The position numbers were made by a program, and so were the translations under genes. Positions 1 to 7,409 of a DNA stretch of 64,000 nt are shown in pieces. Numbering within the stretch: the first letter of the stretch is position 1; every line of letters begins with the position of its first letter. The notes under the pieces were generated by a model. That model did not search any database. It was not told the DNA's origin and saw only the letters and a list, made by a program, of their open reading frames with translations. The stretch lies in contig NZ_JACHFR010000001.1 of the NCBI RefSeq assembly GCF_014202035.1, positions 987,091 through 1,051,090 on the forward strand. The letters are read 5' to 3'. The DNA comes from Treponema rectale (GTDB lineage: Bacteria > Spirochaetota > Spirochaetia > Treponematales > Treponemataceae).

Positions 1-8
1 CATTCTAT

Positions 9-81
9 GGGGGCATAGTCCAGCTGGTAGAACACCGGACTCATATTCCGTATGTCATAGGTTCAAATCCTATTGCCCCTA
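9..81 (+). tRNA. tRNA-Met (anticodon CAT)
   Basis: Cloverleaf with a 7-bp acceptor stem (G1-U72 wobble), T-arm ATAGG/CCTAT around TTCAAAT, and anticodon loop CTCATAT giving CAT. The D-stem contains a C-A mismatch and the outermost anticodon-stem pair is C-U, so the fold is slightly imperfect. The acceptor does not look like tRNA-Ile2 or initiator tRNA, so elongator Met is my best call. CCA is not encoded. Confidence 0.8.
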
Positions 82-90
82 TAAAACTAA

Positions 91-123
91 AAGGCTTTTC
101 AGCAATGGAAAGCCTTTTTTTAT
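91..123 (+). terminator. Rho-independent terminator after tRNA
   Basis: The stem AAGGCTTTTC / GAAAGCCTT (one mismatch-free core of 9 bp) is closed by a short loop and followed by a run of T. It separates the tRNA from the carbamoyltransferase gene. Confidence 0.85.
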
Positions 124-148
124 TTAAGAAAAAAAGGAGATCTGAGGG

Positions 149-1099
149 ATGAAAGCAGAAAAATTCAAAAGTCCTTTTAAGGGCAGAAGCCTCCTCAATT
201 GGATTGACTGGAAAAGAGAAGAAATAGAATGGATTCTCGACAAAGCCTTTCTGGTAAAAAAACAGTCACACAACGGAGAAGTTCATCAGCGTTTTCTGGG
301 AAAAACAATCGCACTCATTTTCGAAAAACGTTCAACCAGAACCAGATCAAGTTTTGAGACTGCATTTGGCGAAGAAGGCGGACATCCTGTTTTCATGTCA
401 ACTGACGACATCCAGCTCGGCGGAAAGGAAAGCGTAGAAGATACGGCACGCGTACTTGGAAGAATGTTTTCTGCCATAGAATTCAGGGGATTTAAGCAGG
501 AACACGTAGAACTTCTTGCAAAACATTCTGGTATACCGGTCATAAACGGACTTACAGACTCCTTTCACCCTACTCAGGTTCTTGCGGACATAATGACATT
601 AAAAGAACAGTTCGGCACGCTTAAAGGACTTTCCGTATGTTTCTGCGGCGACGGACGCAACAACATGGCAAGGAGCCTCATGCTCATCTGCGCAAAATTC
701 GGAATCAACTTTTCAATTTTTGCACCAAAAGAACTGTCTCCTGATGAAGAAATAATAAAAATCTGCACTCCGTTTGCAAAGGAATCTGGAGCCTCCATTA
801 CGATTTCTGATGAAATTTCTGTTGTCAAAGGTGCCGATTGCCTTTATACTGATGTTTGGGTTTCAATGGGAGAAGAAACCCTCAAGGATGAAAGAACTAA
901 GCTTCTTCAGCCTTATCAGGTGAACAGAGAACTTATGGCTGCAACCGGAAAAAGCAGTACGATATTCCTTCACTGCCTTCCTGCCGTAAAAGGACAGGAA
1001 GTAACGGAAGAAGTATTCGAAAGCAATGCAAGCAGGGTTTTTGACCAGGCAGAAAACAGGAAGCACACCATAAAAGCAATAATGCTCGCCTTAATATAA
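149..1099 (+). CDS. argF: Ornithine carbamoyltransferase
   Basis: Cytosolic transferase that makes citrulline from ornithine and carbamoyl phosphate, or runs in reverse in the arginine deiminase pathway (arcB role). At 316 aa it has the normal family length. The carbamoyl-phosphate motif STRTR is at residues 62-66, HPTQ at about 140-143 and the ornithine-side HCLP motif at about 275-278. The start follows an AAGGAG ribosome site. No other arginine gene is nearby, so sequence alone does not separate the anabolic ArgF from the catabolic ArcB role. A small exported protein gene follows after 11 nt and is probably co-transcribed. Confidence 0.93.
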   Translation: MKAEKFKSPFKGRSLLNWIDWKREEIEWILDKAFLVKKQSHNGEVHQRFLGKTIALIFEKRSTRTRSSFETAFGEEGGHPVFMSTDDIQLGGKESVEDTARVLGRMFSAIEFRGFKQEHVELLAKHSGIPVINGLTDSFHPTQVLADIMTLKEQFGTLKGLSVCFCGDGRNNMARSLMLICAKFGINFSIFAPKELSPDEEIIKICTPFAKESGASITISDEISVVKGADCLYTDVWVSMGEETLKDERTKLLQPYQVNRELMAATGKSSTIFLHCLPAVKGQEVTEEVFESNASRVFDQAENRKHTIKAIMLALI

Positions 1100-1110
1100 A
1101 GAGGTCAAAC

Positions 1111-1542
1111 ATGAAAAAATTATCAGCAGCCCTTGCGCTGGCATTTTGCATCTGCGTACCGTTTATTGCGCAGGACAAAAAACAGTCCACCCCAATCTGG
1201 GATCACGGCGATAACGTTTCTCCGCTTACATATCAGAACGTGGAGATTTACCGCGTCATGGATTCAAAAGATGCATACGTCGTTCTCTATGCAAAAGGTG
1301 GATATCAGGTAGGACAGGTAACACTCCCTAAATCATGGATGAAAGAAGAACCGCGCAAACTGGAATTCCGTGAAAAGGCAAGGCGCGTCAGTCCATACAT
1401 GACAGTCATTAAGCAGGACGGAAACTTTCTTAAAGTCTGGCTTAACATAACCACAGACAAGAGGGATCCTATATGGGGCCTCATGCCTAACGGAGCCAAG
1501 ATTGAGGGAATCGATGCAGATACCCTCACGATAGAATACTAA
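1111..1542 (+). CDS. Small exported protein of unknown function
   Basis: 143 aa. The N-terminus is a short positively charged stretch followed by a hydrophobic segment (about residues 4-20) ending near Ala-Gln, a typical Sec signal peptide with no lipobox cysteine, so the product is probably periplasmic. The mature part is a single small beta-rich-looking domain with no motif I recognise. GAGG precedes the start. It sits 11 nt after the carbamoyltransferase gene and is followed by a terminator, suggesting a two-gene unit, though no functional link to arginine metabolism is evident. Confidence 0.7.
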   Translation: MKKLSAALALAFCICVPFIAQDKKQSTPIWDHGDNVSPLTYQNVEIYRVMDSKDAYVVLYAKGGYQVGQVTLPKSWMKEEPRKLEFREKARRVSPYMTVIKQDGNFLKVWLNITTDKRDPIWGLMPNGAKIEGIDADTLTIEY

Positions 1543-1562
1543 ACCGCGTTCTACACGGAAGA

Positions 1563-1592
1563 AGGCAGGAATCAAAAGTTCCCGCCTTTTTT
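1563..1592 (+). terminator. Rho-independent terminator
   Basis: AGGCAGGAA pairs with TTCCCGCCT (one A-C mismatch) around a 7-nt loop, followed by a T run. It ends the argF transcript. Confidence 0.75.
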
Positions 1593-1608
1593 GTTTTAAA
1601 ATACGTCG

Positions 1609-1674
1609 AGTCAAGGCACGCTAACGCTTAAAGCCTTGACTTCGCCGTTTTGAGGGTTTGTACTACCCCCTCAA
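1609..1674. repeat. Two consecutive inverted repeats upstream of nrnA-like gene
   Basis: A perfect 9-bp stem (AGTCAAGGC at 1609-1617 with GCCTTGACT at 1633-1641) is followed by a 7-bp stem (TTGAGGG at 1650-1656 with CCCTCAA at 1668-1674). Neither is followed by a T run, so they are not ordinary terminators. They fill the space between a terminator and the next start codon, so they could be a 5' leader structure or a dispersed intergenic repeat unit. Confidence 0.5.
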
Positions 1675-1695
1675 TCAAAATCAAGGAATAAAAAA

Positions 1696-2679
1696 ATGAA
1701 AATCGTTTCACCGGAACAGATTAAGAATTTCAAAAGCTTCATGGAAAATCATGAAAGTTTCATCATAGCAGGCCACAAAGAACCTGACGGTGACTGCATC
1801 TCAAGCTGCATTGGACTTTCCTACATTGCTGATTATTTCAAAAAACCATACATAATGATTAATGCAGGCCCATTCAAAAGAAGCGAAATAAAAAAATACA
1901 GTTCAATGTTCACAGACACCCTTCCCTTCATGAACAAACAGGAACGGGATTCCTGTGGACTGATAATTACAGACTGCAGCGAAATTCAGCGGCTGGGAGA
2001 AATAGACGGAGACTTAAAGGGATTCGATACATTCATTATAGATCATCACAAGACGGCAGATGTTCAGGGAGACAACACCATAATCGACCCGTCCAGCCCT
2101 GCTGCCTGCCTAATAGTTCAGCAGCTGGTAGAAGCCATAACAGGGCAGCTCACGAAGGAACAGGCAGAAACAATATTCTTCGGAATGGCAACAGATACAG
2201 GTTATTTCAGGTTCCTGACGGAAGATTCAAGGGAAGTATTCCTCCAAACCTCAAGACTTGTAGACGCGGGAGCAAATCCGCGCATCATATACCAGGACAT
2301 GACTGGCGGAAAGCCGTGGTCTACCAGAAAGCTTTTAGGAATAATGCTTGACCGGGCAGAACGTCATGCCGAAGGAAAACTTGTAGTTACATACGAAACA
2401 ATGGAAGATACGCGCAGATACGGTTCAGAAGGAAGAGACAGCGATGCACTTTACAGCCTTATGCTTGCCGTAGAGGGTGTAGAAGCAGTAGCTTTCGTAA
2501 GGCAGGATACAGAACACACCTGCACCCTCGGGCTCAGGTCAAAAGACAGCTGCGACGTAAGCCTCATTGCTGCTAAATTTGGAGGCGGAGGACACAAAAA
2601 TGCTAGCGGAGCCAGTACGGAAGGCCGTATAGAGACACTTCTGCCTCTCCTTATAAAAGAATTTATGAAAGTTCTGTAA
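1696..2679 (+). CDS. nrnA: DHH-family oligoribonuclease / pAp phosphatase (NrnA-like)
   Basis: Predicted cytosolic Mn-dependent phosphoesterase that degrades nano-RNA and dephosphorylates pAp. 327 aa, the family length. The DHH domain carries His27 with the DGD motif at 31-33, a TDC motif around residue 95, and the signature DHH at 116-118. The C-terminal DHHA1 domain carries the glycine-rich GGGGHKNASG motif near 296-305. The start follows an AAGGA site. It is a single gene bounded upstream by a terminator and inverted repeats and downstream by a strong terminator. A c-di-AMP- or pGpG-directed activity is also possible in this family and cannot be excluded. Confidence 0.85.
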   Translation: MKIVSPEQIKNFKSFMENHESFIIAGHKEPDGDCISSCIGLSYIADYFKKPYIMINAGPFKRSEIKKYSSMFTDTLPFMNKQERDSCGLIITDCSEIQRLGEIDGDLKGFDTFIIDHHKTADVQGDNTIIDPSSPAACLIVQQLVEAITGQLTKEQAETIFFGMATDTGYFRFLTEDSREVFLQTSRLVDAGANPRIIYQDMTGGKPWSTRKLLGIMLDRAERHAEGKLVVTYETMEDTRRYGSEGRDSDALYSLMLAVEGVEAVAFVRQDTEHTCTLGLRSKDSCDVSLIAAKFGGGGHKNASGASTEGRIETLLPLLIKEFMKVL

Positions 2680-2707
2680 AAAAAAACGTCGGACAGTAAA
2701 ATAACAT

Positions 2708-2740
2708 GCCGGGAACATGCCATCTCCCGGCTTTTTTTTT
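2708..2740 (+). terminator. Rho-independent terminator after nrnA-like gene
   Basis: Perfect 7-bp stem GCCGGGA / TCCCGGC with a 10-nt loop, followed by nine T residues. Confidence 0.92.
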
Positions 2741-2789
2741 ACGGCCGCTTGATAAATATAATCTTACTCCTAATAAAATCATAAATATC

Positions 2790-2818
2790 ACTTATTTAAT
2801 AAGTAAAATAATTATTTT
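2790..2818. promoter_or_regulatory. Adjacent AT palindromes, possible activator site for the sigma-54 promoter
   Basis: ACTTATTTAATAAGT (2790-2804) and the perfect palindrome AAAATAATTATTTT (2805-2818) lie back to back, 70-98 bp upstream of the -24 element. Enhancer-binding proteins that activate sigma-54 bind palindromes at about this distance. The region is very AT-rich, so chance is a real alternative. Confidence 0.3.
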
Positions 2819-2887
2819 ATCAGTTTATTAATATTTTTTTTATTCATCTAAAACTCCAGAAACTCACATATCTCCATAATTTCATCA

Positions 2888-2904
2888 TGGCACGGAAATT
2901 GCAT
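2888..2904 (+). promoter_or_regulatory. Sigma-54 (RpoN) -24/-12 promoter
   Basis: TGGCACG, a 4-nt gap, then TTGCAT: a full match to the sigma-54 consensus (GG and GC separated by 10 nt). It lies 39 bp upstream of the start codon at 2943 in an otherwise gene-free stretch and points at that gene. The rpoN gene and an activator are not in this window. Confidence 0.85.
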
Positions 2905-2942
2905 ATATAAAACTGATCATTTAAAACTGGAGGGTATAAAAA

Positions 2943-3929
2943 ATGGATCAACTGGAACTTACGGCTCTGGCCGTAAAGAAAAATGTCATTACGTCAGACG
3001 AAGGAGCAAAAATCATCTGGGAAACGGTTTTCACCCAGAGAACAAAATTTGCCCTGGGAGCAATGGATTACGACAGTTTCATGGATTTTCTTGAATACAT
3101 ACAGCCGAAATTCAAGAAAATTCTTGAATCCTACCAGCCTGCAGACGGAACTTTTTTTTCCTTTTTGTTTTCCCATATCCGGAAAATACTTTTCAACTGG
3201 AAAAAAATAATCGTAAGAAAGGCGGCAACAGCAGAAAGTTACCTGAGCATACAGGAAATAGAATATGACACGGAATTTGACAAGTACAGAAACTGCGAAA
3301 GCTCCGTAAAAGCATTTACAGAAGATACAAAACCCAGTCTTGATGAAATAAAAAACATAAAAGAACTGGAAGAACATAAAAACCGGCTCCGGCGCAGAAG
3401 AGGCAATCCTGCCCTTACCCGAACGGACGAAACTTTCAGAAAAGAAGCTATTCTGATACTTACACTGAAAGCCTGTTTCGATGTAACGGAAGACATAATT
3501 GAAAAAGTAAGCATTCTGACCGACATAACAAAATCAGAACTGCACGAAATGGTCGCAAAGGCAAAATCTACTCTTTCCACAAAAATACAGAGGAGGAACA
3601 TGTGCACCCGCACAAGAGACAATGCATTCTTTTATCACAGAAAGTACTCTATTGAAATTCCCCGCGTTGACCGCAGAAGTTCATGGGCGGAACATCTGGC
3701 ATCCCGTTATGAAAGGCACACGAAGATCTGGGAAAAGGCAAACAGAAGGCTTAACACAAAATACTGCCGGCTTGTTCCAAGTACAAAAAAAGTCGCGGAA
3801 ATTCTGGGATTATCCGTCAGGCACTGCGAGTACATTCTTAAAAAACTTTCTGATGACATGGACAAGGTAAAGCTCAAATGGTATCCTCAGCATCATGAAA
3901 ATTTACCTTGCAAGCTCAAACGATCATAA
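2943..3929 (+). CDS. Atypical sigma-factor-like / helix-turn-helix regulatory protein
   Basis: 328 aa, basic, not confidently assigned. About residues 40-85 resemble sigma region 2 (an acidic start, then a stretch with FFSFLFSHIRKIL and a basic WKK). Residues 165-215 look like a helical region-4-type segment, and about 275-305 form a likely helix-turn-helix (TKKVAEILGLSVRHCEYILKKL). There is no signal peptide or membrane segment, so a cytosolic DNA- or RNA-polymerase-binding role is plausible. AGGG precedes ATG. A perfect sigma-54 promoter lies upstream, and the 3' end overlaps the start of rdgB by 35 nt, so the two are likely co-transcribed. The sigma-like assignment is inference from residue patterns. 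Confidence 0.6.
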   Translation: MDQLELTALAVKKNVITSDEGAKIIWETVFTQRTKFALGAMDYDSFMDFLEYIQPKFKKILESYQPADGTFFSFLFSHIRKILFNWKKIIVRKAATAESYLSIQEIEYDTEFDKYRNCESSVKAFTEDTKPSLDEIKNIKELEEHKNRLRRRRGNPALTRTDETFRKEAILILTLKACFDVTEDIIEKVSILTDITKSELHEMVAKAKSTLSTKIQRRNMCTRTRDNAFFYHRKYSIEIPRVDRRSSWAEHLASRYERHTKIWEKANRRLNTKYCRLVPSTKKVAEILGLSVRHCEYILKKLSDDMDKVKLKWYPQHHENLPCKLKRS

Positions 3930-4542
3930 AAAAAGGGAAATGGCAGAACTTTTTCCCGAACATCAGATTGTTACGCCAAAAGATGAAGGAATTGATTTTG
4001 ATCCTGTAGAAAACGGCGAAACTTTTTATGAAAACAGCCTGATAAAGGCCCGTGCCCTTTGGGAAATCGTACACTGCCCCGTATTTGCAGATGATTCAGG
4101 GCTGTGCGCAGACGCACTTAACGGTTCCCCGGGAATATACACCTCCCGCTATGCCGGACCACAATTCATGAAAGGTAAACCGGACGGAAGTAAAATTCCC
4201 CAGGAGCTGCAGAATGAATACCTTGTAAAACAGGTCGCAGATGCAGTAAAAACCGATTCCACCCTTACTGGAAAAGCCCATTACGTCTGCGCAATGGTTC
4301 TTTATATGGGACCGGACAGACTCTTTGTAGCACAGGAAACCATGGAAGGAGAAATAATTCCGGACATAAAAATGCAGAAAGGCAGCGGAGGATTCGGCTA
4401 TGACCCTATATTCTTCCTGCCGGAAAAAAACTGCACGGCGGCAGAACTTTCTCCTGAACAAAAAAATGCTATAAGCCACAGAGGCAAAGCAGCCCGTGCA
4501 ATAAAAAAAATAGCAGCAGAAGCCCTTTCCCAGATGCAGTAA
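3895..4542 (+). CDS. rdgB: XTP/dITP diphosphatase (RdgB/HAM1)
   Basis: House-cleaning enzyme that hydrolyses XTP, ITP and dITP to monophosphates. 215 aa, slightly longer than the usual 195-205. The N-terminal substrate-binding SSNDHKK motif is at residues 6-12, the catalytic DDSG at 66-69, GSGGFGYDP at 163-171 and SHRGKA at 194-199. Its start lies inside the end of the preceding gene with no separate ribosome site of note, which suggests translational coupling. An RpoN-driven transcript would therefore also raise RdgB. A hairpin follows the gene. Confidence 0.93.
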   Translation: MKIYLASSNDHKKREMAELFPEHQIVTPKDEGIDFDPVENGETFYENSLIKARALWEIVHCPVFADDSGLCADALNGSPGIYTSRYAGPQFMKGKPDGSKIPQELQNEYLVKQVADAVKTDSTLTGKAHYVCAMVLYMGPDRLFVAQETMEGEIIPDIKMQKGSGGFGYDPIFFLPEKNCTAAELSPEQKNAISHRGKAARAIKKIAAEALSQMQ

Positions 4543-4550
4543 ACATTTCT

Positions 4551-4595
4551 TTCCGGCTGTCCTTTTTCTACTGATGCAGCACCGGACAGCCGGAA
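4551..4595. repeat. Strong hairpin after rdgB
   Basis: Perfect 12-bp stem (TTCCGGCTGTCC with GGACAGCCGGAA) with a 21-nt loop. It is followed by A rather than T on the plus strand, so intrinsic termination is not clear. It may act as an mRNA 3' end stabiliser or a weak terminator for rdgB. Confidence 0.6.
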
Positions 4596-4631
4596 TTAAA
4601 AAAAAAAAATAAAAAAAATCTCAAATTTTAT

Positions 4632-4659
4632 TAAAGTTTTCATAACCTCAAACCGATAG
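4632..4659 (+). promoter_or_regulatory. Sigma-28 (FliA) promoter of first flaB
   Basis: TAAAGTTT, 12 nt, then ACCGATAG, against the consensus TAAAGTTT-N11-GCCGATAA. It is about 160 bp upstream of the flagellin start and leaves a long leader. Confidence 0.75.
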
Positions 4660-4720
4660 TCAAAGAGAATAACTATGGCGGTATGATTTCGTTGAAATCG
4701 AAAAGCCGTCAGGGTATTCA

Positions 4721-4770
4721 TGTAAAAGAAAGGCAGATGTAGCCTTGTAATGCAGATGCCTTCTTTTACA
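4721..4770 (+). promoter_or_regulatory. Long hairpin in the flaB 5' leader
   Basis: TGTAAAAGAA plus GGCA (4721-4735) pairs with TGCC plus TTCTTTTACA (4757-4770): 14 bp with a single bulged A. A smaller hairpin (GATTTC/GAAATC, 4685-4699) precedes it. The stem ends 50 nt before the start codon and leaves the GGA-containing ribosome site (ACGGAGGAAC, about 4806-4815) unpaired. Such a leader is a plausible target for CsrA or for mRNA stability control. Confidence 0.6.
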
Positions 4771-4819
4771 ACAGGTTAAAAAGGATTTTGACCTGACAAC
4801 TTCCACGGAGGAACAAACT

Positions 4820-5680
4820 ATGGTTATCAACCACAACATGTCCGCAATGTATTCCAATCGTACTTTAGGGGTTACCAACGGCAGCCTTACTAAAGACATG
4901 GAAAAACTTTCATCCGGCGAAAAGATTAATCGTGCCGGAGACGACGCTTCAGGACTTGCAGTTTCTGAAAAAATGCGTTCTCAGATTCGCGGCTTGAACC
5001 AGGCTTCAAGAAACGCTGCAAACGGTATCAGTTTCATTCAGACAACTGAAGGATATCTTCAGGAAACAACTGACATCATTCAGCGCATCCGCGAACTCGC
5101 AGTACAGTCATCAAACGGAATCTACAGCGATGAAGACCGCATGCAGATTCAGGTTGAAGTTTCAGCACTCGTTGCAGAAGTTGACCGCATTGCATCCCAG
5201 GCACAGTTCAATGGTATGAACATGCTTACAGGACGTTTTGCAAAACCAACAGGAGAAAACACTCCAACTGCTTCAATGTGGCTCCACATCGGTGCAAACA
5301 TGGACCAGAGAACACAGGTTTACATCGGAACGATGACAGCATCGGCTCTCGGAATTCGTGAAATCGGAACCGAAGATGTAATGACAATTGCGACACCGGA
5401 TGAAGCCAACCGCGCAATCGGCACACTGGATGAAGCTATCAAAAAGATCAACAAACAGCGTGCAGACCTTGGTGCTTATCAGAACCGCCTTGACTACGCA
5501 GTAAAGGGACTTGATGTAGCAGCTGAAAATACTCAGGCTTCTGAATCAAGAATCCGTGATACTGACATGGCAGCTCAGATGGTAGAGTTTACCAAGAACT
5601 CAGTACTTACACAGGCAGGAACAGCTATGCTTGCTCAGGCTAACAGTCAGAGCCAGTCAGTCTTGTCTTTGCTTCAATAG
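4820..5680 (+). CDS. flaB: Flagellar filament core flagellin FlaB (copy 1)
   Basis: Core subunit of the periplasmic flagellar filament, exported unprocessed by the flagellar type III system. 286 aa, the spirochaetal length with almost no variable D2/D3 region. The N-terminal D0/D1 block opens [10 protein letters not shown] and contains [21 protein letters not shown]. The C-terminal D0 block ends with [13 protein letters not shown]. Residues about 112-140 (VEVS...QAQFNGMN) correspond to the D1 segment reported as glycosylated in T. denticola FlaB. The ribosome site is GGAGG, 7 nt before ATG. A second flaB follows after 335 nt. FliA promoter, structured leader, and nearby fliW and csrA suggest transcriptional and post-transcriptional control. 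Confidence 0.97.
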   Translation: MVINHNMSAMYSNRTLGVTNGSLTKDMEKLSSGEKINRAGDDASGLAVSEKMRSQIRGLNQASRNAANGISFIQTTEGYLQETTDIIQRIRELAVQSSNGIYSDEDRMQIQVEVSALVAEVDRIASQAQFNGMNMLTGRFAKPTGENTPTASMWLHIGANMDQRTQVYIGTMTASALGIREIGTEDVMTIATPDEANRAIGTLDEAIKKINKQRADLGAYQNRLDYAVKGLDVAAENTQASESRIRDTDMAAQMVEFTKNSVLTQAGTAMLAQANSQSQSVLSLLQ

Positions 5681-6015
5681 TGTAGTATAATCTCAACATG
5701 GGTGTATCCAAAATATACCCATGTTGACTGTTGTGCGGTACATTTTCTTTAACCTTCCCGTTTAATCAAAATCGCACCCACATTACGATCATTTTGTCCT
5801 TTGTTTTAGGAGGACTTATTGTTCTTTGAAAATGCCCTTAATGTGTTTGTAACAGCACAGACGGTTGCTTATTTTTCTGTACAAGGCTCTAAAATAAGAA
5901 ACAGTTCCTGCTGTAAGGGACTAAAACGGACTCCGGGGGCGCAAAAACCGGTGTCTTCCCATACAAACAGGCGTAACAGCACGATGCTTTACGTAAAGAA
6001 TCATGGAGGGCAATT
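5681..6015 (+). other. Gene-free spacer between the two flaB genes
   Basis: Holds a 10-bp hairpin directly after flaB copy 1 (CAACATGGGT 5694-5703 with ACCCATGTTG 5717-5726, no T run), a poor FliA-like match near 5765-5795 (CGAT core only), and a strong AGGAGG site at 5808-5813 followed at 5819 by TTG. That TTG opens a 72-codon frame running into the second flaB start. The real promoter of the second flaB is not obvious; read-through from the first is possible. Confidence 0.5.
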
Positions 6016-6870
6016 ATGGTTATTAATCACAACATGAGTTCAATGTTTGCTAACCGCGAGCTCGGAGTTTCTAACTCACAGCTTATGGGCAGCATTGAAA
6101 AGCTCAGCTCAGGCGAAAAAATCAACAGAGCTGGAGATGACGCATCAGGACTTGCAGTTTCTGAAAAAATGCGTTCACAGATCCGCGGACTGAATCAGGC
6201 TAACAGAAACATTCAGAATGGTGTTTCTTTCATTCAGTCAACAGAAGGATACCTGCAGGAAACTACAGACATTCTTCAGCGCATCCGCGAACTTTCAGTT
6301 CAGTCTGCCAACGGTATCTACTCAGATGAGGACCGCATGCAGATTCAGGTTGAAGTTTCACAGCTTGTAGCAGAAGTTGATCGTATTGCAAGTCAGGCAC
6401 AGTTCAATGGAATGAACCTTCTTACAGGACGTTTTGCAGAAAACTCTGTAACAAATCAGGTTATGACATTCCAGGTTGGTGCAAACATGGATCAGAGAGT
6501 TACTGCTTTCATCGGAACTATGACCGCTCAGGCACTTGGTCTGAAAGGAACACAGGGAACTGATGATCAGATCAGTATTTCTACTCCTGATACTGCAAAC
6601 ATGGCTATCGGTACTATCGATGCAGCACTTAAGACTGTTTCTCGTCAGAGAGCAGACCTCGGTGCATATCAGAACCGTTTCGAAATGGCTTCTGACGGTA
6701 TTGCAGTAGCTGCAGAAAACATGCAGGGAGCAGAATCAGGTATCCGTGATACAGACATGGCTTCAGAAATGGTTGAATATACAAAGAATTCAATCCTTTC
6801 TCAGGCAGGCACAGCAATGCTTGCTCAGGCAAACAGCCAGTCTCAGAACGTTCTGGCATTGCTTCAGTAG
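6016..6870 (+). CDS. flaB: Flagellar filament core flagellin FlaB (copy 2)
   Basis: 284 aa paralogue of the preceding flagellin, sharing the start MVINHNMS, the [21 protein letters not shown] block and the terminal [13 protein letters not shown] helix. It differs mainly in the central 140-200 region. Treponemes assemble filaments from several FlaB paralogues around which FlaA sheath proteins pack, so this is a paralogue rather than a recent duplicate. The ribosome site is ATGGAGGG, 7 nt before ATG; its GGA core is a potential CsrA target. It is followed by flaG. No FlaA gene is in the window. Confidence 0.97.
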   Translation: MVINHNMSSMFANRELGVSNSQLMGSIEKLSSGEKINRAGDDASGLAVSEKMRSQIRGLNQANRNIQNGVSFIQSTEGYLQETTDILQRIRELSVQSANGIYSDEDRMQIQVEVSQLVAEVDRIASQAQFNGMNLLTGRFAENSVTNQVMTFQVGANMDQRVTAFIGTMTAQALGLKGTQGTDDQISISTPDTANMAIGTIDAALKTVSRQRADLGAYQNRFEMASDGIAVAAENMQGAESGIRDTDMASEMVEYTKNSILSQAGTAMLAQANSQSQNVLALLQ

Positions 6871-6989
6871 AATAAACCGTGAGGATATTGTTTTGAGAGA
6901 AATCTGGATGTCTTCTTTTGGACAATAGAATCACGTAAGAGTGAGGAGGGGTGCGCCCCCTTCCCCATCTCTTTTCAAGGAGGAACACC

Positions 6990-7370
6990 ATGAATACCAT
7001 CAGTACGATTGGACAGACCGGTGCAATGGATGGCACCACAGTCAGCAGTTCTTTTGAGACAACTAAAAACATAAAGCTCCAGACGGACTCCATGAATAAG
7101 TTGCCTGATAGTGCTGCAGAAGTTTCAGAAAATATCTCACGCAATATTGAAGCAACAAAAGCCGATGTACAGGAACTTCAGAGGCTTTCTGACATGGTAA
7201 TGGGCCACAAGCTTCAGTTTAACGTGAACGAAGATCTCAATAAAGTTATCGTCAAAGTTGTAAATTCCAAGACAAACGAAGTCATTCGCGAAATTCCATC
7301 AGAAGAGGTTCAGAAATTTCAGAGCAGGCTGAAACGTCAGATTGGTTTACTGTTTGACGAAGTTATCTGA
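6990..7370 (+). CDS. flaG: FlaG-family flagellar protein
   Basis: 126 aa. A disordered Ser/Thr-rich N-terminal half is followed by the conserved FlaG domain (residues about 70-126: LQFNVNEDLNKVIVKVVNSKTNEVIREIP, given here only as a span) ending in a helix with LLFDEVI. FlaG proteins influence filament length and normally lie between flagellin and fliD, as here. I chose ATG at 6990, 6 nt after a perfect AAGGAGG; a longer in-frame opening at 6951 has no ribosome site. A short GC-rich hairpin (GGGG-TGCG-CCCC, near 6946) lies just upstream. Confidence 0.88.
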   Translation: MNTISTIGQTGAMDGTTVSSSFETTKNIKLQTDSMNKLPDSAAEVSENISRNIEATKADVQELQRLSDMVMGHKLQFNVNEDLNKVIVKVVNSKTNEVIREIPSEEVQKFQSRLKRQIGLLFDEVI

Positions 7371-7409
7371 CTCTTCAAATAAACTAACAGGAAAAAAGCG
7401 TATAATTCT

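Noticed and set aside
2994..3622. Minus-strand frames opposite the sigma-like gene
   Set aside because: They lack ribosome sites and conserved features and lie wholly inside the better supported plus-strand gene.
4551..4595. Hairpin after rdgB as a clean intrinsic terminator
   Set aside because: The stem is strong but is followed by A, not T, on the coding strand, so I list it as a hairpin only.
7395..7409. TATAAT just before fliD as its promoter
   Set aside because: It lies only 3 nt from the ATG, so a transcript from it would begin inside the coding region.
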